From JAWLCA01 sp050485905 (GTDB taxonomy: Bacteria > Pseudomonadota > Alphaproteobacteria > Rhodobacterales > Rhodobacteraceae), in assembly GCA_050485905.1 (NCBI GenBank), contig JBJHCH010000007.1, forward strand, positions 1 to 55,788: DNA of 55,788 nt, written 5' to 3'. The translations under genes were made by a program, and so were the position numbers. The notes beneath the pieces were generated by a model. That model was given only the letters and a program-made list of their open reading frames with translations, was not told the DNA's origin and searched no databases. Numbering within the stretch: the first letter of the stretch is position 1; each line of letters starts with the position of its first letter. Positions 8,070 through 16,414 of the stretch are shown here, in pieces.

Positions 8070-8098
8070 GCTATACCTCAGGGAGTGCGCTGAGTCAA
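8070..8098 (-). promoter_or_regulatory. Sigma70-type promoter upstream of the GTA cluster
   Basis: Minus strand: TTGACT (8098-8093), 17-base spacer, TATAGC (8075-8070). The predicted start (about 8062-8064) coincides with an ATG at 8062 that opens a 19-codon frame (MLGEVGKRHG...) ending in the terminator U-tract. This would be a leaderless mini-ORF. The promoter match is direct; its use is inferred. Confidence 0.55.
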
Positions 8099-8181
8099 GA
8101 TTTCCCGCCCTGGTTGTACGGCCCTGACCGCGCGCAGTTGAAAGGAAGCGTTAACCGCCTCCCGCAACCCCTTGATAACCC

Positions 8182-9354
8182 TCAGTCCTGCGCCGCCTCC
8201 TGCGCCGCCGCCCGCTCCGCCTCGATCCGGCGCCAGACGGCGACATTCCGGTTGTGATCCTCCAGCGTCACGGCAAAGGCATGGCCCCCGGTGCCGTCGG
8301 CGACGAAGAAGATATAGGGCGTGTCGTCCGGGTCCAGCGCGGCGGCGATGCTGGCGCGGCCGGGATTCGCAATCGGCGTCGGCGGCAGCCCGTCGATCAC
8401 ATAGGTGTTGTAGGGGGTCTGCGCGCGCAGCTCGCTCGCCCGGATGCCACGCCCCAGCACGCCCTGCCCATTGGTGATGCCATAGATCACCGTCGGGTCG
8501 GTCTGCAGCCGCATTCCCTGGTTCAGCCGGTTGACGAATACGCTGGCCACCTGCCGCCGCTCGTCCGGCACGCCGGTTTCCTTTTCGATGATCGAGGCCA
8601 TGATCAGCGCCTCTTCGGGGCTGTTGTAGGGCAGGTCGTCCGCCCGGCTCAGCCACAGATCCTCCAGTATCCGCGCCTGCCGCGCCTGCATGTCGGCGAT
8701 GATCGCGGCGCGGTCATGGCCGCGCGTCACCTCGTAGCTGTCGGGCGCCAGGCTGCCCTCGGGCGGCACCTCGTCGATGGTGCCGGTCAGGAACTCCGCC
8801 CGGCGCAGCGCATCCACCACCTGCCAGCTCGTCGCGCCCTCGGCCAGCGTCACGCGATAGCGCAGGTCGCTCGTCTCGGCCACGTCGATATATTCCTGCG
8901 GCACCGCCTCGGTCGCCGGGTCGAACTTCACCACCTCGACAAACCGGCTCGTCGCCGGGTCGATCTCGCGCAGGATCACCTCGGCATTGACCACGCCGAT
9001 GCGGAAATTCACCTCCGTGCCGCAGGTCGATTGCCCGCCGCGGGTGATGATCTCCAGGATCTGCTCCATCGAGGCGCGCGGCGGCACCAGATAGCTGCCG
9101 AACCGCAACTGCCTTGATTTCTCGGTGTAATCCGCCCCCATGCGGAATATCGCCGGGCTGGTGATCGCGCCCTGCTCGTCCAGCGACTGCGCCACGCCCC
9201 GGATGTTGCCGCCGCGCGGCACCTCCAGGCAGATCGCCATCTCCAGCGGCCCCTCGCCGGTGAACTGCCGCTGGCCCCAGGCCAGCAGCCCGCCCAGCAG
9301 GAACAGCGCCACGACGAACAACGTCAGCGCGTTGGAGGCGATATGCTTCCACAT
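8182..9354 (-). CDS. mltG: Endolytic murein transglycosylase MltG
   Basis: 390 residues, YceG/MltG family: one N-terminal membrane segment (about 9-28), a LysM-like region, and the catalytic domain with the conserved Glu in MASIIEKETGVPDER and the motif GMRLQTDPTVIYG. It cuts nascent glycan strands at the inner membrane. The ATG shares one base with the fabF stop (TGATG), so the two are cotranscribed. The C-terminus ends with an Ala-rich tail. The 224 bases after it hold the GTA promoter region. Confidence 0.96.
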   Translation of the reverse strand: MWKHIASNALTLFVVALFLLGGLLAWGQRQFTGEGPLEMAICLEVPRGGNIRGVAQSLDEQGAITSPAIFRMGADYTEKSRQLRFGSYLVPPRASMEQILEIITRGGQSTCGTEVNFRIGVVNAEVILREIDPATSRFVEVVKFDPATEAVPQEYIDVAETSDLRYRVTLAEGATSWQVVDALRRAEFLTGTIDEVPPEGSLAPDSYEVTRGHDRAAIIADMQARQARILEDLWLSRADDLPYNSPEEALIMASIIEKETGVPDERRQVASVFVNRLNQGMRLQTDPTVIYGITNGQGVLGRGIRASELRAQTPYNTYVIDGLPPTPIANPGRASIAAALDPDDTPYIFFVADGTGGHAFAVTLEDHNRNVAVWRRIEAERAAAQEAAQD

Positions 9355-10616
9355 CAGCCGTCAACCCGCCCGAGCACGAGGCTCGCGTTCGTGCCGCCGA
9401 AGCCAAAGGAATTGGACAGGGCCACGTTGATCTCGCGCTTACGCGCCGCATTCGGGGCCAGGTCCAGCACTGGCGCCACCGCCGGATTGTCCAGGTTGAT
9501 CGTCGGCGGCGCCACCTGATCGCGGATCGCCAGCGTGCAGAAGATCGCCTCCACCGCGCCCGCCGCGCCCAGCAGATGCCCGATGCTGGATTTCGTGGAA
9601 CTCATCGTCGCCCTGGCCGCCGCATTGCCCATCAGCCGCTCCACCGCGCCCAGCTCGATCGTGTCGGCCATCGTGCTGGTGCCGTGGGCATTGATGTAAT
9701 CCACCCGGTCGGGGGTGATCCCGGCACGGGTCAGGGCTGCCTGCATCGACCGGTATCCTCCTTCGCCGTCCTCGGACGGGGCGGTGATGTGATAGGCGTC
9801 GCCCGACAGGCCATAGCCCAGCACCTCGGCATAGATCCGCGCCCCGCGCGCGCGCGCGTGTTCATATTCCTCCAATACCACCGCGCCCGCGCCCTCGCCC
9901 ATCACGAAGCCGTCACGGTCGGCGTCATAGGGCCGGCTGGCGCGTGCGGGATCGTCGGCGCGCTTGGTGGACAGCGCCTTGCAGGCGTTGAACCCGGCGA
10001 TGCCGATCTCGGAAATCGGGCTTTCCGCCCCGCCGGCGATCATCACATCGGCATCGCCCCACTGGATCAGCCGCGCGGCGTCGCCGATGGCATGGGCCCC
10101 GGTGGAACAGGCCGTGACCACCGCATGGTTCGGCCCCTTGAAGCCGTAGCGGATGGAAACCTGACCGGAAATCAGGTTGATCAGCGCGCCGGGGATGAAG
10201 AACGGGCTGATCCGGCGCGGCCCGCGTTCCTTCAACAGCACGGCGGTCTCGGCGATGGACGACAGGCCGCCGATGCCCGACCCCATCATCACGCCCGTCC
10301 GCTCGCGGCTGGCGGTATCCTCAGGCATCCAGCCCGCATCCTCGACCGCCTGCTGGGCGGCGGCCATGCCGTAAAGGATGAAGTCATCGACCTTGCGCTG
10401 CTCTTTCGGCTCCATCCAGTCGTCGGGGTTGAACGTGCCGTCGCTGCCATCGCCGCGCGGGATCTCGCAGGCATAGGTGGTGGCCAGATGGCTGGCGTCG
10501 AAGCGGGTGATCGTGCGCGCGCCCGACTGCCCGGCCAGCAGCCGCGCCCATGTCGCCTCGACCCCGCAGCCCAAGGGGGTCACAAGCCCCAGTCCGGTGA
10601 TGACAACCCGCCGCAT
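9354..10616 (-). CDS. fabF: Beta-ketoacyl-ACP synthase II
   Basis: 420 residues, condensing enzyme of fatty acid elongation. Catalytic Cys lies in TACSTGAHAIG (about residue 170), and the two His residues in INAHGTSTMADT and SSTKSSIGHLLGAAG. Full length for FabF. No acpP gene, often just upstream in related genomes, is present: the upstream neighbour is an unrelated hydrolase and a 236-base gap holding a dispersed repeat copy. Translationally coupled to mltG. Confidence 0.97.
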   Translation of the reverse strand: MRRVVITGLGLVTPLGCGVEATWARLLAGQSGARTITRFDASHLATTYACEIPRGDGSDGTFNPDDWMEPKEQRKVDDFILYGMAAAQQAVEDAGWMPEDTASRERTGVMMGSGIGGLSSIAETAVLLKERGPRRISPFFIPGALINLISGQVSIRYGFKGPNHAVVTACSTGAHAIGDAARLIQWGDADVMIAGGAESPISEIGIAGFNACKALSTKRADDPARASRPYDADRDGFVMGEGAGAVVLEEYEHARARGARIYAEVLGYGLSGDAYHITAPSEDGEGGYRSMQAALTRAGITPDRVDYINAHGTSTMADTIELGAVERLMGNAAARATMSSTKSSIGHLLGAAGAVEAIFCTLAIRDQVAPPTINLDNPAVAPVLDLAPNAARKREINVALSNSFGFGGTNASLVLGRVDG

Positions 10617-10756
10617 GCGCGCCCCCGCTATTTCTGAACCGGGGCCGGTGATACACAGGATCGGCGCTCAGGGAAAGACCGGCGGAAGCGGTCGGCGGCG
10701 GCGGACCGCCCGCCCGGCCAGCCAGGGCGCCCGGCCCCGCCCGCCGCGTGCACAAG

Positions 10757-10831
10757 GGATTACGATCCGGTTAACAGAAAATCGAATAGTGTGGGTTTTC
10801 AGTCGCTTGACTTTTTGTGCACGCGTGCACA
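10757..10831 (-). repeat. Dispersed hairpin element, copy C (diverged)
   Basis: Read on the minus strand after the hydrolase stop: perfect palindrome TGTGCACGCGTGCACA (10831-10816), then AAAAAGTCAAG, TGAAAA, ATTTTCT and GTTAACC (10775-10769). It aligns with copy A through GGTTAACAGAAAAT, CGAA, TTTCA and GCTTGA-TTTTT, but the hairpin stem has different, still paired, bases. It also occupies the fabF upstream region. Confidence 0.65.
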
Positions 10832-10852
10832 GCGCCCCTTTCGGGCGAATTC

Positions 10853-11785
10853 CTACCCCTGCCGCGCGATCATCCCCAGCACCGCGGCCAGCATCTGCGC
10901 CGCCACCAGCGCCCCCTGCCCGTCCACGTCCCGCTCCGGCATGAACTCCACCAGCCCGAACCCCGCGATCCGCCCCCGGCCCGCCGCGCCCCCGATCAGA
11001 TCCAGCGCCTGCCAGTAACCCAGCCCCCCCGCCGTCCGCCCGATCACCGCCGGCATGATCGCCGGATCCAGCGCATCGCAGTCAAAGCAGATGACGACCC
11101 GAGACCCCGGCTCGATCAGTTCCACCGCCCGGCCCACACCCTCCCGCGCCACCTCGGCGGCGGTGACGAATTCCACCCCCCATTCCCGCGCATCCGCCAC
11201 GTCCCGCTCCCGCGCCGACCCGATACCCCGCGCCCCCACCTGCACGATGCGGCTCACATGCCCCATCTCAGACGCGCGGCGCATGGTGGACGACAGCCCC
11301 AGCCGCTCGCCCCCCACCTCCTCGCGCCAGTCGATATGGGCGTCGATCTGCAGGATCGTGATCGGCCCATGCCCGGCATAGGCCCCCAGCATCGGCACCT
11401 GCACGGAATCGTCGCCCCCCAGCAGCACCGGCACCGCCCCCGCCGCCAGCACCTTGCCCACCGCATCGGAAATCAGCGCCCGGTTGCCCGCCGGATCGGC
11501 CCCAACGGTCGCCAGATCGCCGCAATCGACCACGCTGCCCGCCTCCGGCACCGTCAGCCCGCCCAGATCCCAGTTCATGTGGCCCAGGTTCGCGGCATAA
11601 TCCGCACCCCCCGCCCGCACCGCCGCCGGCCCGCCCGCACAATAGGCCCCGACCGACGGGTAGGGCGTCCCCGCCCCCGCCCCGATCAGCGCCACCCGCG
11701 CGGTCAGCGCCTCCAGATCGCCGCGCGGCAGGCCCAGAAACGTCTCCGCCCGCCCCGCCCCGAACATCGTCCCCAGATCGCCCAT
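10853..11785 (-). CDS. Arginase/agmatinase-family ureohydrolase
   Basis: 310 residues, starting at ATG 11785 after GGGGGA; the frame runs open to 12430 but only as antisense shadow. Metal-binding motifs: DAHID (148-152) and FDCDALDP (Asp 235, 237). The first motif, GGDHS in agmatinases and arginases, reads GGDDS (123-127), so the usual first metal-ligand His is Asp. The stretch GLSSTMRRASEM is also present. Substrate (agmatine, guanidinobutyrate, guanidinopropionate or other) cannot be set from sequence. Divergent from the Rrf2 regulator gene 147 bases away. Confidence 0.9.
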   Translation of the reverse strand: MGDLGTMFGAGRAETFLGLPRGDLEALTARVALIGAGAGTPYPSVGAYCAGGPAAVRAGGADYAANLGHMNWDLGGLTVPEAGSVVDCGDLATVGADPAGNRALISDAVGKVLAAGAVPVLLGGDDSVQVPMLGAYAGHGPITILQIDAHIDWREEVGGERLGLSSTMRRASEMGHVSRIVQVGARGIGSARERDVADAREWGVEFVTAAEVAREGVGRAVELIEPGSRVVICFDCDALDPAIMPAVIGRTAGGLGYWQALDLIGGAAGRGRIAGFGLVEFMPERDVDGQGALVAAQMLAAVLGMIARQG

Positions 11786-11932
11786 CGTATCCCCCAGCCT
11801 GTCATCGGATTTCGCCGGCACCCTCGGCACCCGGCGGCGAAAAGGCAAGGCCCCCATCATCGCCCCATGATCCATGTCAAGGCGCAGGTCGCCGATACGG
11901 TCCACCCTGCCGGCAGCGCGACAGGAGTGCCC

Positions 11933-12409
11933 ATGCGGCTGACGATCCGAACCAACCTTGCCCTCAGGGCACTGATGTATTGCGGCGTCCACGCCGACCG
12001 GCTGGTCCGCACGCAAGAGATTGCGGCGGCCTGCAACGCCTCGGCCAACCACATGGCGCAGGTGATCCACATGCTGGGCCAACTGGGATTTGTGCGCACC
12101 GAACGCGGGCGGCGCGGGGGGCTGGCGCTGGCCCGCCCGATGCGTCGCATCGGTCTGGGCGCGGTCCTGCGCGCGTTCGAGACCGAGATGCCCTTTGCCG
12201 AATGCTTCGGCACCGCCAACACCTGCCCGCTGACCCCGGCCTGCCGCCTGCGCCCCGCCATCGCCGCGGCGGTGGAGGCGTTCTACGCCGCCTTTGACGG
12301 GCTGACGCTGGCCGATCTGGTTGAAGACAACGGCGAACTGGCGCGAATCCTTTCTGCGCCCTCTGCCGAACATTCGCGCACCCTGCCGGTTTGTTCCGCT
12401 ACAGGCTGA
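11933..12409 (+). CDS. nsrR: Rrf2-family regulator, NsrR-like
   Basis: 158 residues from ATG 11933 with AGGAG ahead. N-terminal winged helix (MRLTIRTNLALRALMY..., HMAQVIHMLGQLGFV, ERGRRGGLAL). Three Cys in ECFGTANTCPLTPACRL (C-x6-C-x5-C) fit the Fe-S cluster site of NsrR, which senses nitric oxide. The C-terminus FDGLTLADLVEDN also fits NsrR. No NO-detoxification gene is adjacent, so its targets are elsewhere or may include the divergent hydrolase. Confidence 0.85.
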   Translation: MRLTIRTNLALRALMYCGVHADRLVRTQEIAAACNASANHMAQVIHMLGQLGFVRTERGRRGGLALARPMRRIGLGAVLRAFETEMPFAECFGTANTCPLTPACRLRPAIAAAVEAFYAAFDGLTLADLVEDNGELARILSAPSAEHSRTLPVCSATG

Positions 12410-12532
12410 GCCGCAGCGCAGCGAACTCAATCCCCGGCGGGCAGGATCGCGTCACGGTTGCAACACTGTTGCGTGAAGCGGGCCAACGCACGCCCTATTC
12501 ACGCCGTGCTCACGCCGAATTGGTCTAGTCTT

Positions 12533-12543
12533 GTAACTGTTAC
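12533..12543. promoter_or_regulatory. Short inverted repeat GTAAC-T-GTTAC
   Basis: Perfect 11-base palindrome 47 bases before the start of the 53-residue small gene, in a short AT-richer stretch. Candidate operator or part of the promoter; no clear -35/-10 pair could be fixed. Confidence 0.3.
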
Positions 12544-12590
12544 TCGTATAGGCGGCGCGTCCGCACCGTCTGGTGTTCTTGGAGACGAAA

Positions 12591-12752
12591 ATGGCACAGG
12601 CAACCCCCATTGCCGGTAACGCGCAGAAGCCGCAGCCGGCCGAGCAGATGACACAGAAAACCGAAGATCCGGCACCCCGGCCGCAGATGGGCAGCGACAT
12701 GCCGCGTCCCGTCCAGCAGGGCGCCGTCTTCACCGACTGGGCGTCGATCTGA
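12591..12752 (+). CDS. Small proline/glutamine-rich hypothetical protein (53 aa)
   Basis: Reads MAQATPIAGNAQKPQPAEQM and ends GAVFTDWASI; ATG 12591 follows GGAGACGAAA. No signal peptide, membrane segment or Cys; rich in Pro, Gln and Met and likely disordered. Good ribosome site, AT-richer upstream region and normal codon use support a real gene. Followed after about 85 bases by the TfoX-C gene. Function not recognised. Confidence 0.55.
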   Translation: MAQATPIAGNAQKPQPAEQMTQKTEDPAPRPQMGSDMPRPVQQGAVFTDWASI

Positions 12753-12837
12753 CCTGACCTTTGCGGCGCATCGGGATGGCAGCAGCTTTCCCGGTGCGCC
12801 GCTTCACGCTAGCCTGCCCGGCGACTCACCGGGGCAG

Positions 12838-13200
12838 ATGATGGCGTCACCGATATCCTCGATCAGAAACCTCGGCCCGGCGATGGAGGCCGCGTTCAAC
12901 CGCGTCGGCATCAATACTGCCGAGGAGTTGCGCGCCATCGGCCCCGATGACGCCTATCTGCGCCTGCTGCAGAACGGCAGCCGGCCGCATTTCATCGCCT
13001 ATTACGTTCTGGTCATGGGGCTGCAGGGCCGGCCGTGGAACGACTGCAAGGGCGCGGAAAAGACCGCGCTGCGCGCCCGGTTCGACCGGCTGAAGGCCAC
13101 GGGGCATGACAAGGGCCGCTCCGACCTCGAAGCGGCCCTGGACATGATCGGGGTGGTGGCGCGGGTTCAGCCGACCAGTTCTAGGCCCGAGAAGAAGTAA
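12838..13200 (+). CDS. TfoX/Sxy C-terminal domain protein
   Basis: 120 residues with the helix-hairpin-helix-like TfoX_C pattern: SIRNLGPAMEAAFNRVGINTAEELRAIG then DAYLRLLQNG-RPHF. Only the C-terminal domain of classic TfoX (competence regulator) is present; many bacteria carry such stand-alone forms of unknown role. The C-terminal tail (from about residue 95) overlaps the 3' end of ndk on the other strand by 34 bases. Start at 12838 or the next ATG codon. Confidence 0.85.
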   Translation: MMASPISSIRNLGPAMEAAFNRVGINTAEELRAIGPDDAYLRLLQNGSRPHFIAYYVLVMGLQGRPWNDCKGAEKTALRARFDRLKATGHDKGRSDLEAALDMIGVVARVQPTSSRPEKK

Positions 13201-13589
13201 GAGATCTCGACCGCCGCCGTCTCCGGCGCGTCGGAGCCGTGGACGGAGTTTTCGCCCACCGAGAGGGCGAAATCCTTGCGGATGGTGCCGTCATCGGCAT
13301 TGGCGGGGTTGGTGGCCCCCATCACTTCGCGGTTCTTGGCGATGGCATTCTCGCCCTCCAGCACCTGAACCACCACCGGCTCGGACGCCATGAACTCGGT
13401 CAGTTCGCCAAAGAACGGACGGTCGGCGTGGACCTCGTAGAACTTCTGCGCCTGGGCGAGCGAAAGGTGGATGCGCTTTTGTGCGATGATGCGCAGCCCC
13501 GCCTCCTCGAACCGGGCGTTGATCTTGCCGGTCAGGTTGCGACGGGTCGCGTCGGGCTTGATGATGGAAAGCGTGCGTTCGATGGCCAT
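13167..13589 (-). CDS. ndk: Nucleoside diphosphate kinase
   Basis: 140 residues, full length. Starts MAIERTLSIIKPDATRRNLTG; the phosphorylated His lies in the C-terminal NSVHGSDAPETA motif. It balances NTP pools by transferring the gamma phosphate. Its last codons overlap the convergent TfoX-C gene; the ndk C-terminus (YFFSGLEL) is family-conserved, so it is the other gene that has extended. Confidence 0.97.
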   Translation of the reverse strand: MAIERTLSIIKPDATRRNLTGKINARFEEAGLRIIAQKRIHLSLAQAQKFYEVHADRPFFGELTEFMASEPVVVQVLEGENAIAKNREVMGATNPANADDGTIRKDFALSVGENSVHGSDAPETAAVEISYFFSGLELVG

Positions 13590-13712
13590 GCGGCTGCCTC
13601 ATATTCAGGGGGCGGCCCCAAGCCGCCCCTTCGAAACCGCTGGCCGGTTAGCATTTGCGGCGCCGGATGGAAAGACGCGATCCACCCGGCGCCAGCGATG
13701 CCATGCCCCCGA

Positions 13713-14354
13713 TCAGTCGATCGTGGTCTCTTCGTCCGTGGCATCGTCTTCAAGCGGCAGGATCTCCTCGTCCGCAGGGTCGGCCGGATCATCCAGCGGG
13801 GCCGGATCGTCCATCGGCTCCGGCTCATCCAGCGGGGCCGGGTCGTCCATGGGTGCCGGGTCGTCCAGCGGGGCCGGGTCATCCAGCGGCGCGGGATCGT
13901 CCATCGGCGCCGGATCCGCCGGGGCCGGGTCCGTCAGTGGCGCCGTGCCACCCGCGGGCGCGTCCATCGGCTCTGCCGGAGGCGCGGATTCGCGGTCGCG
14001 GAAGATGTATTCCGCCGCCTCGTCCGCCTGCTCGCGGGTCAGGTTCAGGGTGATCTCGTTGCCATCCCAGTTGATCTGCAGTTCGTTCCAGTCAACTGCG
14101 ATGTCCTTGGCGCCGAAGCCGAGGAACCCGCCGACGGAAATCACCGCCGCGCTGACGCTGCCATCGTCGGAATGCAGGATCAGATCCTGGATCGAACCGA
14201 TGGTTTCGCCCTGGGTCGAGGTCACGGTGGAGCCGACGATCCAGTCGGCGCGCACTTCGTCTGCGCCTTGGCTGGGAACCAGAACATCCTGAGCCAGCGC
14301 CGGGGCGGCGGCAAGCATGGTCGCGGCAACTGCTGCAATCGCTGAATAACGCAT
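13713..14354 (-). CDS. Secreted PRC-barrel protein with acidic DDPAP repeats
   Basis: 213 residues from ATG 14354 with AGGAGAGAGAAG ahead. Signal peptide (MRYSAIAAVAATMLAAAPALA) cut before QDVLV. A PRC-barrel-like domain follows (VGSTVTSTQGETIGSIQDLIL ... ISVGGFLGFGAKDIAVDW). From about residue 140 the protein is a low-complexity Asp/Pro tail built on a six-residue unit DDPAPL/M. Probably periplasmic; PRC-barrel proteins of this type are common in Rhodobacterales and of unknown role. Confidence 0.88.
   Translation of the reverse strand: MRYSAIAAVAATMLAAAPALAQDVLVPSQGADEVRADWIVGSTVTSTQGETIGSIQDLILHSDDGSVSAAVISVGGFLGFGAKDIAVDWNELQINWDGNEITLNLTREQADEAAEYIFRDRESAPPAEPMDAPAGGTAPLTDPAPADPAPMDDPAPLDDPAPLDDPAPMDDPAPLDEPEPMDDPAPLDDPADPADEEILPLEDDATDEETTID
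13788..13932 (-). repeat. Tandem 18-base repeats coding for DDPAPL/M units
   Basis: About seven 18-base units in frame inside the PRC-barrel gene, each reading on the plus strand roughly GTCCAGCGGGGCCGGGTC with small changes. Repeat number probably varies between strains by slippage without changing frame. Confidence 0.85.
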
Positions 14355-14568
14355 CTTCTCTCTCCTTTTGGCTTGGGCATTTCTGCCTTCCGCCCCCTCA
14401 ACGCAGCAGTCCGCGGTCGGTCCCCACGTCACCCGTCCCTCGGCCGGATTTTGCCGGACGGGCGCGCGGCTGGCGGCAGGTTCCCGCCGTCACCGAAAAT
14501 TTTGCCCCGGCAGCCGCCGCCGCTGCGCGGCGATTGACGCCACCCGCGCAATCGGGCAAGGCGCTGCC

Positions 14569-16413
14569 ATGCTGACCATCAGTGACATCACCTATTCGGT
14601 CGAAGGCCGGCCCCTGTTCGAGGGCGCAAGCGCGCTGGTGCCCGGCGGCCACAAGATCGGCCTTGTGGGCCGGAACGGCACCGGCAAGACCACGCTCTTT
14701 CGCCTGATACGCGGCGAACTGGCGCTGGAGGGCGGCGCGATCACCCTGCCCGCCCGCGCCCGCATCGGCGGCGTGGCGCAAGAGGTGCCAAGCTCATCGA
14801 CCAGCCTGATCGACACGGTGCTGGCCGCCGATACCGAACGCGCGCATCTGCTGGCCGAGGCCGAGGGCGCGACCGATGCCCACCGCATCGCCGAGGTACA
14901 GACAAGGCTGGCCGATATCGACGCCTGGTCGGCCGAGGGGCGGGCGAGCGCGATCCTGAAGGGGCTGGGTTTCGATGCCGAGGCGCAGCGGCGGCCGTGC
15001 TCGGATTTTTCCGGCGGCTGGCGGATGCGGGTGGCGCTGGCCGGGGTGCTGTTCGCGGAACCCGACCTGCTGCTGCTGGACGAGCCGACGAACTATCTGG
15101 ACCTTGAGGGCGCGCTGTGGCTGGAATCCTATCTGGCCAAGTACCCTCACACCGTCATCATCATCAGCCATGACCGGGGGCTGTTGAACCGGGCGGTGGG
15201 GCATATCCTGCATCTGGAGAACCGCAAGCTCACGCTCTACACCGGCAATTACGACACCTTTGCCCGCACCCGGGCCGAGCAGCGCGCGGTGCAGGCGGCC
15301 GAGGCGAAGAAGCAGGATCTGCGGCGCGCGCATCTGCAAAGCTTCGTGGACCGTTTCAAGGCCAAGGCGTCCAAGGCCCGGCAGGCGCAGAGCCGGGTGA
15401 AGATGCTGGAAAAGATGGTGCCGATCACCGCGCCCGAGGAAGCCGCGCGGCATGTGTTTACGTTCCCCAAGCCAGAGGAACTGTCGCCCCCGATCATCAA
15501 CCTCGACGATGCGGCGGTCGGCTATGGCGGCCCGCCGGTGCTGCGGGGGCTGAACCTGCGGATCGATCAGGACGACCGGATCGCGCTGCTGGGCCGGAAC
15601 GGCGAGGGGAAATCGACGCTGTCGAAGCTGCTGGCAGGGAAGCTGCAGGCCAGCGCGGGCAAGGTCACGCGGTCATCCAAGCTGCGCATCGGCTATTTCG
15701 CGCAGCATCAGGTCGATGAGTTGCATATCGACGAGACGCCGCTGCAGCATATCCAGCGGCTGCGGCCCGGTGAGCATCAGGCGCGGCTCAGGGCGCGGCT
15801 GGCGTCGTTCGGGCTGCTGGCGGCGCAGGCGGATACGGTGGTGGGCAGGCTGTCGGGCGGGCAGAAGGCGCGGCTGAGCCTGCTGCTGGCCACGATCGAC
15901 GCGCCGCATCTCTTGATCCTCGACGAACCGACGAACCATCTGGACATCGAAAGCCGCGAGGCGCTGGTGGAGGCGCTGACGGATTATGCCGGCGCGGTCA
16001 TTCTGGTTTCCCACGACATGCACCTGCTGGGGCTGGTGGCGGATCGGCTGTGGCTGGTGCAGGGCGGGCATGTGCGGCCCTATGAGGACGATCTGGAAAC
16101 CTATCGCCGGATGCTGCTGGCGGGCGACGAGGCGCCGAAGGAGAAGCCGAAGGCCGAGAAGAAGCGCGCCGGGCGGGACGAGATGCTGGCGCTACGGGCC
16201 GAGGTCCGCAAATGCGAGGAGCGGATCGAGAAGCTGAACGCGATGCGGGACAGGCTGGCGAAGAAGCTGGCCGATCCGGCGCTTTATGAGCCTGAGCGGG
16301 TGGGCGAGATGGAGACCTGGCAGAAGAAATACGCCGAGGTGATGGAGGGGCTGGACCGGGCCGAGGCGCTGTGGCTGAAGGCCCAGGAAAAGCTGGAGGA
16401 TGCGGCGGCGTGA
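14569..16413 (+). CDS. ABC-F family ATPase (YheS/Uup type)
   Basis: 614 residues from ATG 14569 (MLTISDITYSVEGRPLF); upstream open frame is spurious. Two ATP-binding cassettes: Walker A GRNGTGKTT (about 34-42), signature SGGWRMRVAL, Walker B LLLLDEPTNYLDL; then a linker with basic ARQAQSRVKMLEKM and a second cassette with GRNGEGKST, LSGGQKARLSLL and LILDEPTNHLDI. No membrane segment. Such proteins act on ribosomes as translation factors. The C-terminus is a coiled coil (ERIEKLNAMRDRLAKKL). Stop is followed one base later by repeat copy A. Confidence 0.95.
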   Translation: MLTISDITYSVEGRPLFEGASALVPGGHKIGLVGRNGTGKTTLFRLIRGELALEGGAITLPARARIGGVAQEVPSSSTSLIDTVLAADTERAHLLAEAEGATDAHRIAEVQTRLADIDAWSAEGRASAILKGLGFDAEAQRRPCSDFSGGWRMRVALAGVLFAEPDLLLLDEPTNYLDLEGALWLESYLAKYPHTVIIISHDRGLLNRAVGHILHLENRKLTLYTGNYDTFARTRAEQRAVQAAEAKKQDLRRAHLQSFVDRFKAKASKARQAQSRVKMLEKMVPITAPEEAARHVFTFPKPEELSPPIINLDDAAVGYGGPPVLRGLNLRIDQDDRIALLGRNGEGKSTLSKLLAGKLQASAGKVTRSSKLRIGYFAQHQVDELHIDETPLQHIQRLRPGEHQARLRARLASFGLLAAQADTVVGRLSGGQKARLSLLLATIDAPHLLILDEPTNHLDIESREALVEALTDYAGAVILVSHDMHLLGLVADRLWLVQGGHVRPYEDDLETYRRMLLAGDEAPKEKPKAEKKRAGRDEMLALRAEVRKCEERIEKLNAMRDRLAKKLADPALYEPERVGEMETWQKKYAEVMEGLDRAEALWLKAQEKLEDAAA

Positions 16414-16414
16414 T

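Noticed and set aside
10817..11932. Plus-strand open frame upstream of the NsrR-like gene
   Set aside because: It is the antisense of the arginase-family gene with a His/Pro/Arg-rich product; only the part from ATG 11933 is a real protein.
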